From JADHUC01 sp964617665 (GTDB lineage Bacteria; Planctomycetota; Planctomycetia; Pirellulales; Pirellulaceae): a stretch of DNA of 19,326 bases. Made by a program: the position numbers and the translations under genes. The DNA is taken from NCBI GenBank assembly GCA_964617665.1, contig CAZUAH010000251.1, forward strand, positions 1 to 19,326. The letters are read 5' to 3'. Every line of letters starts with the position of its first letter. The first letter of the stretch is position 1. This document shows, one piece after another, positions 1 to 7,288 of this stretch. The notes beneath the pieces were generated by a model. It was not told where the DNA came from and ran no database searches. It was given only the letters and a program-made list of their open reading frames with translations.

Positions 1-88
1 TCACATTTTACAACCACCCAGGATGGATCGCGCGGCGCCGCCCATCCGCACAACGATTGGGCGATCTCTCTCTCATGATGATACTGCG

Positions 89-382
89 ATGACCGTCAAA
101 CCGAATCAAGTCGTTGAGGAACTCGTTGATAGTTGGTGCGAACGTCGCGAACTTCGTCCCCTTGCATACGTCTTGCCGGCGTGGACCGGAAATAATGGAC
201 TTGCCGATGGCTGGCAATTGCTCCACTGCGCCGTGAAACATGCATACGCGATGTGCAGCAATTTGCCGCACAAACAACGTGATAGTCTCAAGAAAGCATA
301 CGTGGCAATCGATGTGATGCTGCGGAATCGTTGCCCCGCGCGTTGTGCGGTTTTTGAAAGAGACTACGGTGGACGTGGCTGA
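89..382 (+). CDS. small hypothetical protein (97 aa)
   Basis: Function unknown; I do not recognise a named domain. The soluble 97-residue product is mostly helical in character, with a conserved-looking core that includes LVDSWCERRELRPL near the N-terminus and NGLADGWQLL in the middle, followed by a basic C-terminal helix. It has no signal peptide or membrane segment. The reading frame is open back to an ATG at 23, but the 22 extra residues are low-complexity and unlike a protein core, so I chose the ATG at 89; no clear Shine-Dalgarno precedes either. The type resembles short planctomycete proteins around a Trp/Arg-rich helix pair, an impression from memory. It converges with the next gene, whose stop lies 29 bases away. 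The opposite strand is also open here (8-394) but gives a less protein-like sequence. Confidence 0.6.
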   Translation: MTVKPNQVVEELVDSWCERRELRPLAYVLPAWTGNNGLADGWQLLHCAVKHAYAMCSNLPHKQRDSLKKAYVAIDVMLRNRCPARCAVFERDYGGRG

Positions 383-411
383 AACTAAGTCCAAGCCGCT
401 TCGAAGGCTGT

Positions 412-2520
412 CTAGCGACCGCCGCTTTTCATGAGTACCTGGAACAGGCTGTTTCGTTTGTCTGTCCAGAAAACGCTTCGCCTTTCGCGACGGATTTTTC
501 CCTGTTGAATCGCTTCTAGCTGAAGCACCGCTGGATCGCGAGAGAGCAACTCCCAGATAGCCTTCGTGGTGCCCTGCTCGATATCCGCCGGGGATAACAC
601 GGCCGCTACCTCCAAATCGAAGGTTTCAGCATGCCCCGCGATCACGCGGCGCAGGTCGAGGTGAACGTTGGATGCATGCACGGCCAGGACGCCATCCGGT
701 TTCAGGTGTCGCAGGTACAGTTCGAACGCCTCACGTGTAAGCAAATGCACAGGGACTGCGTCGCTGGAAAATGCATCGAGAACGAGCACATCGAACTCTT
801 GCGATCCTTCATTCTCGAACTCTTGCTCGAGGCTCATCCGCGCATCGCCCTCGACGAACTCACAATCCGATTTGCACGCTTCCAGATAGGCGAAGAAGCG
901 CTGGGCCAAGTCGATCATGTCTGGGTTGATCTCATAGAATCTGTAGGTATCCCCCGGTTCGCCGTACACCGCAAGCGTTCCTATTCCGAGGCCAACGATA
1001 CCGACTCGCTTCTCCTGCCCTCTGCGGTGGTTTCGAAGGATCAAGCCAACTCCGGATTTCTCGCCGTAGTAAGTCGTGGGCAACAACCGCCTTTGCTCCG
1101 ACGCGAATTGCTTGCCGTGCATCGTGCGGCCGTGAATCAACTGCAATTCGGCTTCGTTCTCTGCCCAGGCTACGGGTTCCATCTTCACGCGAGTGACGCC
1201 ATAGAAACTGCGATGGACTTCCTGCACACCGTAGACCGATCGCACGAACAGATCCACCTGGAAGCAGACCAGGGCCAGTAGGCCAAAAAGCATGCAACCC
1301 CAAGCCCATCGTGGCCGGCCACCACTCAACGCCCATGTGCGATCTCGATAGAAGAGGACTAGAATCAACACCGTACAGCCAACTAAGCCCAGCGGGAGTT
1401 CGATACAAGTCGGGAACACCAGCGGAGCCACGACGCCAACGAAAAGTCCACCGGCCGCGCCGCCTGCCGCCAGAGTCAGATAGAAAGACGTCAAATAGGC
1501 CGGGTGGGGCTTCAGCCGCACCAACTCGCCGTGGCACAACATGGCGCAGCAGAACAGCAACGTACAGTATATGGCGATTTGAGCGCGAACGGGCACGGCG
1601 TTGACGACTGCCTGGCCTTTGTACATGACCGGGATGATGACGATCACGGCCACGGCCCAGCCAATCGACCACCACGACCGCGGGCACCATCGCTCGCTGT
1701 GGAAACACAGAATGAATGACAACAGGTACAACGTCAGAGGCAAGACCCAGAGAAAGGGAATAACTGCCACGTCGGTGCAAATCTGATTGGTCGTAGCCAG
1801 CAGCATCACCGACGGAACCATCGCAAGCAAGAACCACAAGACGCCATCCCGCAAAGCGGGCGGCGTTTCTGCCTTGTCCTTTCCCGTCTTCTCTCCGCCC
1901 AGATCCTTGCTGGAGCCGTACCGCAGTGTTCTCACGGCGCATAGCGCGCAACCGAACACGAAAACACAAAACGCCCATGACCAGATAACCGTTTGCCGAT
2001 CCGCTCCGAAATTGGGATCGAATAGAAACGGATAGGAAACGAGCGCAAGCAACGACCCACAATTCGACAAGGCGTATAGAGGGTAGGGCGAGCGATCCGG
2101 GAGTACTCGGTGGAACCAAACCTGAAGAAGCGGCCCGGTCGACGAGAGAACCAAATAAGGCAGGCCAACGCAGACTGTCAACAACAGGATGATTCGCCAT
2201 GTGGGGTCACCCGAGTCGCTTGGTTTCCAAGCATCGTCCGGCGTAATTGGAAGCAATACAAGCGCCGCGACTAACAGGACCAAGTGTGCAACGCTTTGGG
2301 GCATCGCCGGAACGAACCGGGTTGTCAAATGCGCGTAGGCATAGCCCCCGAACAGCAGCACCTGGAAGAACAGCATGCAGATGGTCCACACCGTTGGGCT
2401 GCCGCCGAACCAAGGCAAGATGTATTTGCCGATCAACGGCTGGACCTGAAACAGCAAGAATGCGCTCAGAAAGACCGTGGCAGCGAATACGACGAATTGT
2501 CCGTTGGTTCGAGATTCCAT
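412..2520 (-). CDS. fused polytopic membrane / spermidine-synthase-like protein
   Basis: This 702-residue protein has two parts. The first ~430 residues hold about ten or more hydrophobic segments, beginning with the family-typical stretch GKYILPWFGGSPTVW near residues 31-45. The C-terminal ~230 residues form a class I SAM-type Rossmann domain: glycine motif GIVGLGIGT at about residues 506-514, acidic loop YEIN about 20 residues later, and VLVLDAFSSDAVP near 575-587, where spermidine synthases carry their catalytic Asp. Between the halves is the linker LIHGRTMHGKQ...PTTYYG, typical of fused MFS/spermidine-synthase-like proteins. Whether such proteins make polyamines is not established, and an aminopropyl- or methyltransferase acting at the membrane is equally possible. 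ATG start at 2520; no strong ribosome site is visible. Last gene of the leftward run, 70 bases after fxsA. Confidence 0.85.
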   Translation of the reverse strand: MESRTNGQFVVFAATVFLSAFLLFQVQPLIGKYILPWFGGSPTVWTICMLFFQVLLFGGYAYAHLTTRFVPAMPQSVAHLVLLVAALVLLPITPDDAWKPSDSGDPTWRIILLLTVCVGLPYLVLSSTGPLLQVWFHRVLPDRSPYPLYALSNCGSLLALVSYPFLFDPNFGADRQTVIWSWAFCVFVFGCALCAVRTLRYGSSKDLGGEKTGKDKAETPPALRDGVLWFLLAMVPSVMLLATTNQICTDVAVIPFLWVLPLTLYLLSFILCFHSERWCPRSWWSIGWAVAVIVIIPVMYKGQAVVNAVPVRAQIAIYCTLLFCCAMLCHGELVRLKPHPAYLTSFYLTLAAGGAAGGLFVGVVAPLVFPTCIELPLGLVGCTVLILVLFYRDRTWALSGGRPRWAWGCMLFGLLALVCFQVDLFVRSVYGVQEVHRSFYGVTRVKMEPVAWAENEAELQLIHGRTMHGKQFASEQRRLLPTTYYGEKSGVGLILRNHRRGQEKRVGIVGLGIGTLAVYGEPGDTYRFYEINPDMIDLAQRFFAYLEACKSDCEFVEGDARMSLEQEFENEGSQEFDVLVLDAFSSDAVPVHLLTREAFELYLRHLKPDGVLAVHASNVHLDLRRVIAGHAETFDLEVAAVLSPADIEQGTTKAIWELLSRDPAVLQLEAIQQGKIRRERRSVFWTDKRNSLFQVLMKSGGR

Positions 2521-2590
2521 GCTTGGTGCTGTCGTACCGTGCGACGGACGATGTTAGGAGTGAATGGACAGTACGATTGCCGCCCCTCCG

Positions 2591-3064
2591 TCAAGTTGAG
2601 CCGCCTTCGTCGTCTTCAGTGGAACTGTCGATCACATACGAGTCGACTACGCGCGACCGTGATTCAGGTGTTTGCTGGCCAGTGGGATTCATCGTCTGGA
2701 TGCTAAACCGACTCTTGAACCGGTCGACCAAACGCTTTCGATAGAACGCCCGACACGGAGGTATCAGTAAAGACAGACCAAAAATGTCGGTCAACACGCC
2801 CGGCGTCAAGAGCAGCGCACCGGCCACGAAGATCATCACTGCGTCCAACATGGACTGGCCCGGCAAACGACCAGTCGCCAATTCCGATTGGATCTGCCTG
2901 TAAGTGCGAAATCCTTGTGATCTGGCCAACACCGAGCCCACAACGCCGGTGACAACGACCAGCGCCAGTGTGAATCGCCAGTCGGTCAGGTCAGCGACGT
3001 ACAACAGCAACGCCAATTCGACGAATGGGACGGTGATGAACAGAAGGAGGAGTTTGAACAGCAC
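2591..3064 (-). CDS. fxsA: FxsA family membrane protein
   Basis: Small inner-membrane protein of the FxsA family; E. coli FxsA is known for relieving F-exclusion of phage T7, and the general role elsewhere is unclear. The core is visible: N-terminal hydrophobic helix KLLLLFITVPFVELALLL, then a second helix with TGVVGSVLARSQG, then the amphipathic segment QIQSELATGRLPG and the helix VAGALLLTPGVLTDIFG, which is the most diagnostic stretch. The tail is charged and ends in an acidic patch. The frame stays open to an ATG at 3208, but that would overlap the dihydroorotase gene by 100 bases and add an unusual hydrophilic leader. The GTG at 3062-3064 gives 157 residues, the usual family size, and a 43-base gap after the dihydroorotase stop, so I prefer it. 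Probably cotranscribed with pyrC. Confidence 0.85.
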   Translation of the reverse strand: MLFKLLLLFITVPFVELALLLYVADLTDWRFTLALVVVTGVVGSVLARSQGFRTYRQIQSELATGRLPGQSMLDAVMIFVAGALLLTPGVLTDIFGLSLLIPPCRAFYRKRLVDRFKSRFSIQTMNPTGQQTPESRSRVVDSYVIDSSTEDDEGGST

Positions 3065-3107
3065 GGAGTTCTTCTTTGCTCGGAAGGTGGACAGTTTCGT
3101 GCGGGGA

Positions 3108-4442
3108 TCAGGTATCGGCAGTGGCCCAATATCCACCGCGGGCGTGGTCGTAGACGGCTTCGCTGCCGAGTTGTGATGCGTTGAAAACGCCGTCTCGGAA
3201 CACCTCATGCCCCATAACCCACGTGCGTACGGGCCAGCCCTGCAGTTCAGCTCCGTGCCAGGGGCTCCAGCGGCACTTGGTTTGTTGGTTCTCGTCCAAT
3301 ACGGTTTCTCGCTTGTTCATGTCCACCAGGACCAGGTCTGCGTCGTAGCCCACTTCGATCCGCCCTTTGTTCACAACGTCCCAAACACGGGCCGGCGCAT
3401 CACTCATCCAATGTACGATCTGCTGGATCGTACAGCGTCCACGGTTCGCTTGGTCCAACATCAATGCCAGCGAGTTCTCCACCGCAGGCAGTCCGGACGG
3501 AGAATCCGGATATGGTTGCATTTTTTCCTCCAACGTATGCGCTGCATGATCCGTAGCGATCACCTGGATGTGGCCGTCCAGCAACGCTTGCCACAGTCGC
3601 TCGTTGTCCTCCTTGTTCTTGACCGACGGGTTCATCTGAATCCGGCTGCCAAGCCGCTGGTAGTCATTCACATTGAAGAACAGGTGGTGTGGGCAGACTT
3701 CGCCTGTGATCAGATCGTGTCGTTCAGTTAGCAGTTCCGCCTCGGCCCCGGTCGAGATATGAAAAAGGTGGAAACGGTGATTATGTCGTTTTGCGAGATC
3801 GATTGCGCGGCGCGTGGCGATGATGGCGGCTTGGTGATCGCGGATACGAGAATGGTCTGCTAAGTCTCGCGTGCCGGAAAACCGTTTCTGGTTGGCAATG
3901 ATGGTTGCTTCGTCTTCGCAGTGTGCACAGATCGGCAGCGTTGTTCCGGCAAAGATCCGTTCCAGATCATCCTGCCGTTCGACCAACAGGTCGCCCGTAC
4001 TGGAGCCGATGAAGATCTTGATTCCCGGAGTGCGGCGGGCGTTTAGCAGTTCATCCACGTTCTTCGGGGTTGCCCCAATGTAGAACCCGTAGTTTACCAG
4101 GCTCTTCCGAGATGCAATGCCGAGTTTCTCCTCCAGCAACTGTTGCGTGGTGGTGCTTGGGCTGGTGTTTGGCATCTCCAGAAACGTAGTCACGCCGCCC
4201 TTGGCGCACGCTCGACTGGCGTGCGCCAGATCTTCCTTGTGCGTGAGACCCGGTTCGCGGAAATGGACTTGATCATCGATTGCACCCGGCAGCAAGTGCA
4301 AACCTGCGGCGTCGACCACCACATCAGCTGTGGCGTGAATCGCTGAACCGATGTCCGCGATCTTCGTGTCCTCAATAAGGACGGATGTCTGCACACTTTC
4401 TGAGGGCAAGACGACTGTGGCATTTCGAATTAGCGTTTTCAT
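3108..4442 (-). CDS. pyrC: dihydroorotase (class I type)
   Basis: Cytosolic amidohydrolase predicted to interconvert carbamoyl-aspartate and dihydroorotate in de novo pyrimidine synthesis. From the ATG at 4442 it has 444 residues. It starts with the usual beta-rich LIRNATVVLP strand, followed by the metal site segment DDQVHFREPGLTHKED at about residues 56-71, the substrate loop EMPNTSPSTTT, the lysine segment KIFIGSSTGDLL that should carry the carbamylated Lys, the metal histidines in ICAHCEDE and HLFHIST, and the catalytic Asp in ATDHAAH. The first metal His of the usual HxH is Gln58; I recall this from a recognised dihydroorotase subfamily in Bacteroidetes and others, so it is not necessarily a defect. 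The frame is open up to 4493, but the extra 17 residues precede the natural domain start. It lies 57 bases after the WD40 gene. Confidence 0.9.
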   Translation of the reverse strand: MKTLIRNATVVLPSESVQTSVLIEDTKIADIGSAIHATADVVVDAAGLHLLPGAIDDQVHFREPGLTHKEDLAHASRACAKGGVTTFLEMPNTSPSTTTQQLLEEKLGIASRKSLVNYGFYIGATPKNVDELLNARRTPGIKIFIGSSTGDLLVERQDDLERIFAGTTLPICAHCEDEATIIANQKRFSGTRDLADHSRIRDHQAAIIATRRAIDLAKRHNHRFHLFHISTGAEAELLTERHDLITGEVCPHHLFFNVNDYQRLGSRIQMNPSVKNKEDNERLWQALLDGHIQVIATDHAAHTLEEKMQPYPDSPSGLPAVENSLALMLDQANRGRCTIQQIVHWMSDAPARVWDVVNKGRIEVGYDADLVLVDMNKRETVLDENQQTKCRWSPWHGAELQGWPVRTWVMGHEVFRDGVFNASQLGSEAVYDHARGGYWATADT

Positions 4443-4499
4443 AGAGAGTCCAAGATAGCGAACGATGCGACAACTCTTCAACGCCTTCGGCATTGATTC

Positions 4500-5672
4500 T
4501 CAGTTATCCTCGGCCGATTCGCCCAGCAGAGGTCGGATTTGCATGATTCTTATGAGACCGTCGCGCCCCGCTGTCGCCAAGCTGTTGCTATCGGGGGAAA
4601 ATGCGATCGAGTGAATGGTATCGCCGTGCGCCTGCAAAACAGTCTCCAATTCGCCGGTCTCCGCGTTCCAGAGCCTTACGACGCGGTTGTCACCACCGGC
4701 CGCCAGCCAACGGCCGTCGGGCGAGTAAGCGGCACATCGTACCACGCCTCGGTCGGTATGGATTGCCCGAGCATGCTTGCCGTCGGCGGCGTGCCAGAGG
4801 TTCACGGTACCGTCGTATCCAGCCGACGCGACAGTCTTTCCGTCTGGTGCGAACGCCACGCAGAGCACAGCGTCGGTGTGGCCTTGCAGTATGGCTTTGG
4901 GCTCTCCGCTGGCAACATCCCACAGCCTCGCGGTTTTGTCGAATCCGCCGGCTGAAGCAAGCGTTTTGCCGTCCGGAGAAAACGCGACTCGGTGCACGGT
5001 GCTTCCGTGACCTTCAAGTCGGATGACCACTTGGCCCCAAGTTACGTCCCACAGTCTTATCAGATGATCGCCACCGCCGGATGCCAGCAATCCGCCATCA
5101 GGCGAGAACGCCACGGCCCACGTGCCATCACCGTGCGCTTTTATCGTTCTGAGCGTCCGGCCGGAACCTGCATTCCACATTCGTATGTGGTTATCGCGAC
5201 TGGCAGACGCAACCGTTTTACCGTCCGGAGAGAATGCCACCGCGCGAATATCACCCTGGTGCCCCACTCCCGGCGGCACTTTGAGTTGAGCCAAGAGTTG
5301 CCGCACGCGCAAGCGCACCTCAGTGGATTTTGTCTCCTTTTGTAGACGCTCCAAGTCGTCTTCGACTTCATGAGCCAGAACGGCAAGCTGCAGGAACGCC
5401 TGCTGCCGGACGTCGAACAGGTTCGCGTCCAGGTCTTGCATCAATCGGCGCCTGCGTTGCTGTTCCTCGACAGGCAGAGGTCGTTCGACCAGTTGCCAGA
5501 ATTTCACCGTCTTATCCGCACTGCCCGATGCAAGCATTTCTCCATTTGGGGCATAGGCAATGGAGTACACGCCCCCCGTGTGCCCGTCCAGGAGCCTAGG
5601 CTGCCGCACCTCGAGTAGGGGGGCAGCGGTGACTGACGCGGCGACCAGACAGAGTAGCATTGGCGTACGCAT
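4500..5672 (-). CDS. exported WD40 beta-propeller protein with helical insert
   Basis: Predicted exported protein of 390 residues. An N-terminal hydrophobic signal segment (about residues 5-17, ending VTAA) is followed by seven WD40 repeats, enough for one closed seven-bladed propeller. Each repeat shows the GH...VAFSPDGK..ASAG.D..VRLW pattern. Blade 1 is at about 27-61, and blades 2-7 run without a break from about 135 to 380. Between blades 1 and 2 lies a charged helical insert (about 62-133) containing LFDVRQQAFLQLAVL and STEVRLRVRQLLAQL, a type of segment I associate with planctomycete WD40 proteins. Propellers like this act as protein-interaction platforms; no catalytic domain is present. 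An ATG four codons upstream (5684) is an alternative start. First of four closely spaced leftward genes. Confidence 0.85.
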   Translation of the reverse strand: MRTPMLLCLVAASVTAAPLLEVRQPRLLDGHTGGVYSIAYAPNGEMLASGSADKTVKFWQLVERPLPVEEQQRRRRLMQDLDANLFDVRQQAFLQLAVLAHEVEDDLERLQKETKSTEVRLRVRQLLAQLKVPPGVGHQGDIRAVAFSPDGKTVASASRDNHIRMWNAGSGRTLRTIKAHGDGTWAVAFSPDGGLLASGGGDHLIRLWDVTWGQVVIRLEGHGSTVHRVAFSPDGKTLASAGGFDKTARLWDVASGEPKAILQGHTDAVLCVAFAPDGKTVASAGYDGTVNLWHAADGKHARAIHTDRGVVRCAAYSPDGRWLAAGGDNRVVRLWNAETGELETVLQAHGDTIHSIAFSPDSNSLATAGRDGLIRIMQIRPLLGESAEDN

Positions 5673-5709
5673 GCTATGGAGCATTCCCGGGGCATATAAT
5701 TCCAGAATG

Positions 5710-5752
5710 ACTTTTGCCTATTTGACTGTTCAGTGAGTCAAATGGCAAGAGT
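5710..5752. repeat. long perfect-stem hairpin (terminator or operator)
   Basis: Inverted repeat of about 17 pairs. Arms 5710-5727 and 5736-5752 enclose an 8-base loop, with a single unpaired T at 5719 and one G-T pair. It lies between the hydrolase stop (5839) and the WD40 start (5672), both on the minus strand. It could end the hydrolase transcript, but no run of T follows it on the minus strand, so a regulatory or processing role is possible. The inner TTTGACT-N8-AGTCAAA could also be a protein-binding dyad. Confidence 0.5.
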
Positions 5753-5838
5753 GACAGAGGGGGGAGAGTCGCAGCCGCGCGCACCTTCACATCGGGGTTG
5801 TACAACGCGTAATCGTGCAACACGTCGGCCGTGGCCAC

Positions 5839-6885
5839 TTAGTTGCCGGCAATCGGGTTCTTGCGATCGGACCAGACAAAGTCTTCTCGCTTCTTGAGCA
5901 AACGCAGGTCGATGATACCGACGATATTGCGATTGATCGGCAGATTCTTGTTCAACAGCGCGGTACCTTGCAGATTCGTATCGGCAGTCACCCAAAACAA
6001 GTCTTTCTTCCGTAGACGCTCCGCTTGCTCTTCGGGTGGCTCGGGGCGGATCTTCTTCAGGCGGCCGTATATGCGGTTCGCCTCGCCATACGCCTTCCTG
6101 TCCTGGTCACCAACTGCGAATAGAATTGATAGTCGGTGTTGGATTGCGGGATGCGCCAGAGCTTTGGTGGCATTCAGACGCTGTATGGACTGCCTTGGCG
6201 ACAGCAGGACCAAGGCTTTAACGTCCTGCCCTTGTTTGACGTAGGGTGTCCGAGCCCAACTCCAATCCATGGCGGCCCAGTTCATGGCAACAATCGAACC
6301 AAACTCCGCACCGACAACACACAACATCTCAATGTTGACTTCCCCAGCGTTATTCTTCTCCATGAAGAACTTCTTACATGCTTCGATGTCGAAGACCATG
6401 TTCTCTTGTTCCCGTGCGGCGAAATTTCTCCTGTCATCGTGTTTGATTACGTCGACGTCGCCGTTGGGCAGTTCGCGGGACGTACTGCGCCCGTGGCCGC
6501 GTAGATCAGGAACGATAGTGGCGTGGCCGTAGGTTTGGAGGCCCGATGCCAGATAACTGTACTCGCTTCCCTGGCCTCCCCAACCGTGGATCAGAATGAT
6601 CGGCACGGTCTCCTTGCCGTCGCGAATGTCCTCCTTCGGCCCGTAGTACGTGCAATGGATCTTCCATCCATCCTTCGTCTCAAGCCATACACTCTCTGGT
6701 TTGGGCGGTTTCTTCGCCTCCTTCTTTTCTCCTTCCTTCGGCTTCGCAGCTGGCGGTTTAGCTGGCTGAGCCCACGCTGGAAGAGTCACCGAGAGAACGC
6801 AGATTCCAATCGCAATTCCCCGAAGAGCGTTGCGAATCCCAGGACAGTTGCACCGGAAACGCGGCGTATTTGAGTTCCTCTTCAT
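5839..6885 (-). CDS. exported alpha/beta-hydrolase-fold protein, apparently without catalytic Ser/His
   Basis: 348 residues. A basic N-terminus and hydrophobic segment ending in TLPAWAQ form a signal peptide (about 1-40), followed by a Pro/Lys-rich linker (about 41-65) and an alpha/beta-hydrolase fold. Visible fold marks are the oxyanion-type loop ILIHGWGGQGSEYSYLA, the strand-turn VPDLRGHGRS, the nucleophile-elbow strand CVVGAEFGSIVAMNWA, and the acid-bearing strand ILFAVGDQDR. In the elbow, GxSxG reads G-A-E-F-G, with Glu194 where Ser should be. Near the end, TNLQGTALL has Gln306 where the catalytic His is usual. I infer a non-hydrolytic envelope protein of unknown role, or a changed chemistry. 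ATG start at 6885 with a strong Shine-Dalgarno (AAGGAG, 6893-6898 on the complement, 7-base spacer). Divergent from the VWA gene. Confidence 0.8.
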   Translation of the reverse strand: MKRNSNTPRFRCNCPGIRNALRGIAIGICVLSVTLPAWAQPAKPPAAKPKEGEKKEAKKPPKPESVWLETKDGWKIHCTYYGPKEDIRDGKETVPIILIHGWGGQGSEYSYLASGLQTYGHATIVPDLRGHGRSTSRELPNGDVDVIKHDDRRNFAAREQENMVFDIEACKKFFMEKNNAGEVNIEMLCVVGAEFGSIVAMNWAAMDWSWARTPYVKQGQDVKALVLLSPRQSIQRLNATKALAHPAIQHRLSILFAVGDQDRKAYGEANRIYGRLKKIRPEPPEEQAERLRKKDLFWVTADTNLQGTALLNKNLPINRNIVGIIDLRLLKKREDFVWSDRKNPIAGN

Positions 6886-7288
6886 TGTTCCTCTCCTTCA
6901 CAGCTCAATTTGCCGGATTCGCCCCTTCCCAATCTAAATCCTAGATCGGCGACAGTGACACGTCAACGAAAGGATACCTGTAGTGTCCCATCTTGGGGAA
7001 CTGGGGCGAGTGTACAGGGCACAGTACCGAGCATTCCCGTTTGTTGTCGTTATTCCGTGGTGGGTACCAATCGGCCTAAAGGGGCCGACTGCGTATTGAA
7101 AATCGGTGCCAAATGCCTCGCGACGATGATTCCAGAGTACTTCGGTGTATCTGAATCGTTAAAGGGAATAGAATTGCGCATGGGGCCGAACTCTAACACG
7201 GCCAAGGCACACGAGTTGCGCGAGCAAGATGTGTGGGTAGATCACCACCCCAGATCCGCATCGGAACACGGAAACGGGAGAATCAGAC
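6886..7288. other. 403-base divergent intergenic region
   Basis: This gap separates the divergent hydrolase and VWA genes, so promoters for both should lie here, but I cannot pick out a convincing -35/-10 pair for either. It holds the hydrolase ribosome site next to 6886, a short inverted repeat TCGGCC/GGCCGA at 7071-7088 with a 6-base loop, and a GGGAG ribosome site (7276-7280) 8 bases before the VWA GTG start. A plus-strand frame is open from 6910 to 7356, but it overlaps the VWA gene and does not look like a protein. Confidence 0.5.

Noticed and set aside
8..394. Minus-strand open frame of 128 residues over the first gene
   Set aside because: It is antisense to a more protein-like plus-strand frame; its composition is rich in Arg/Cys/His with no core.
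932..2200. Minus-strand open frame of 422 residues in another register of the membrane/synthase gene
   Set aside because: The translated product is Arg/Gly/Ser-rich with no domain, while the 702-residue frame has clear family motifs.
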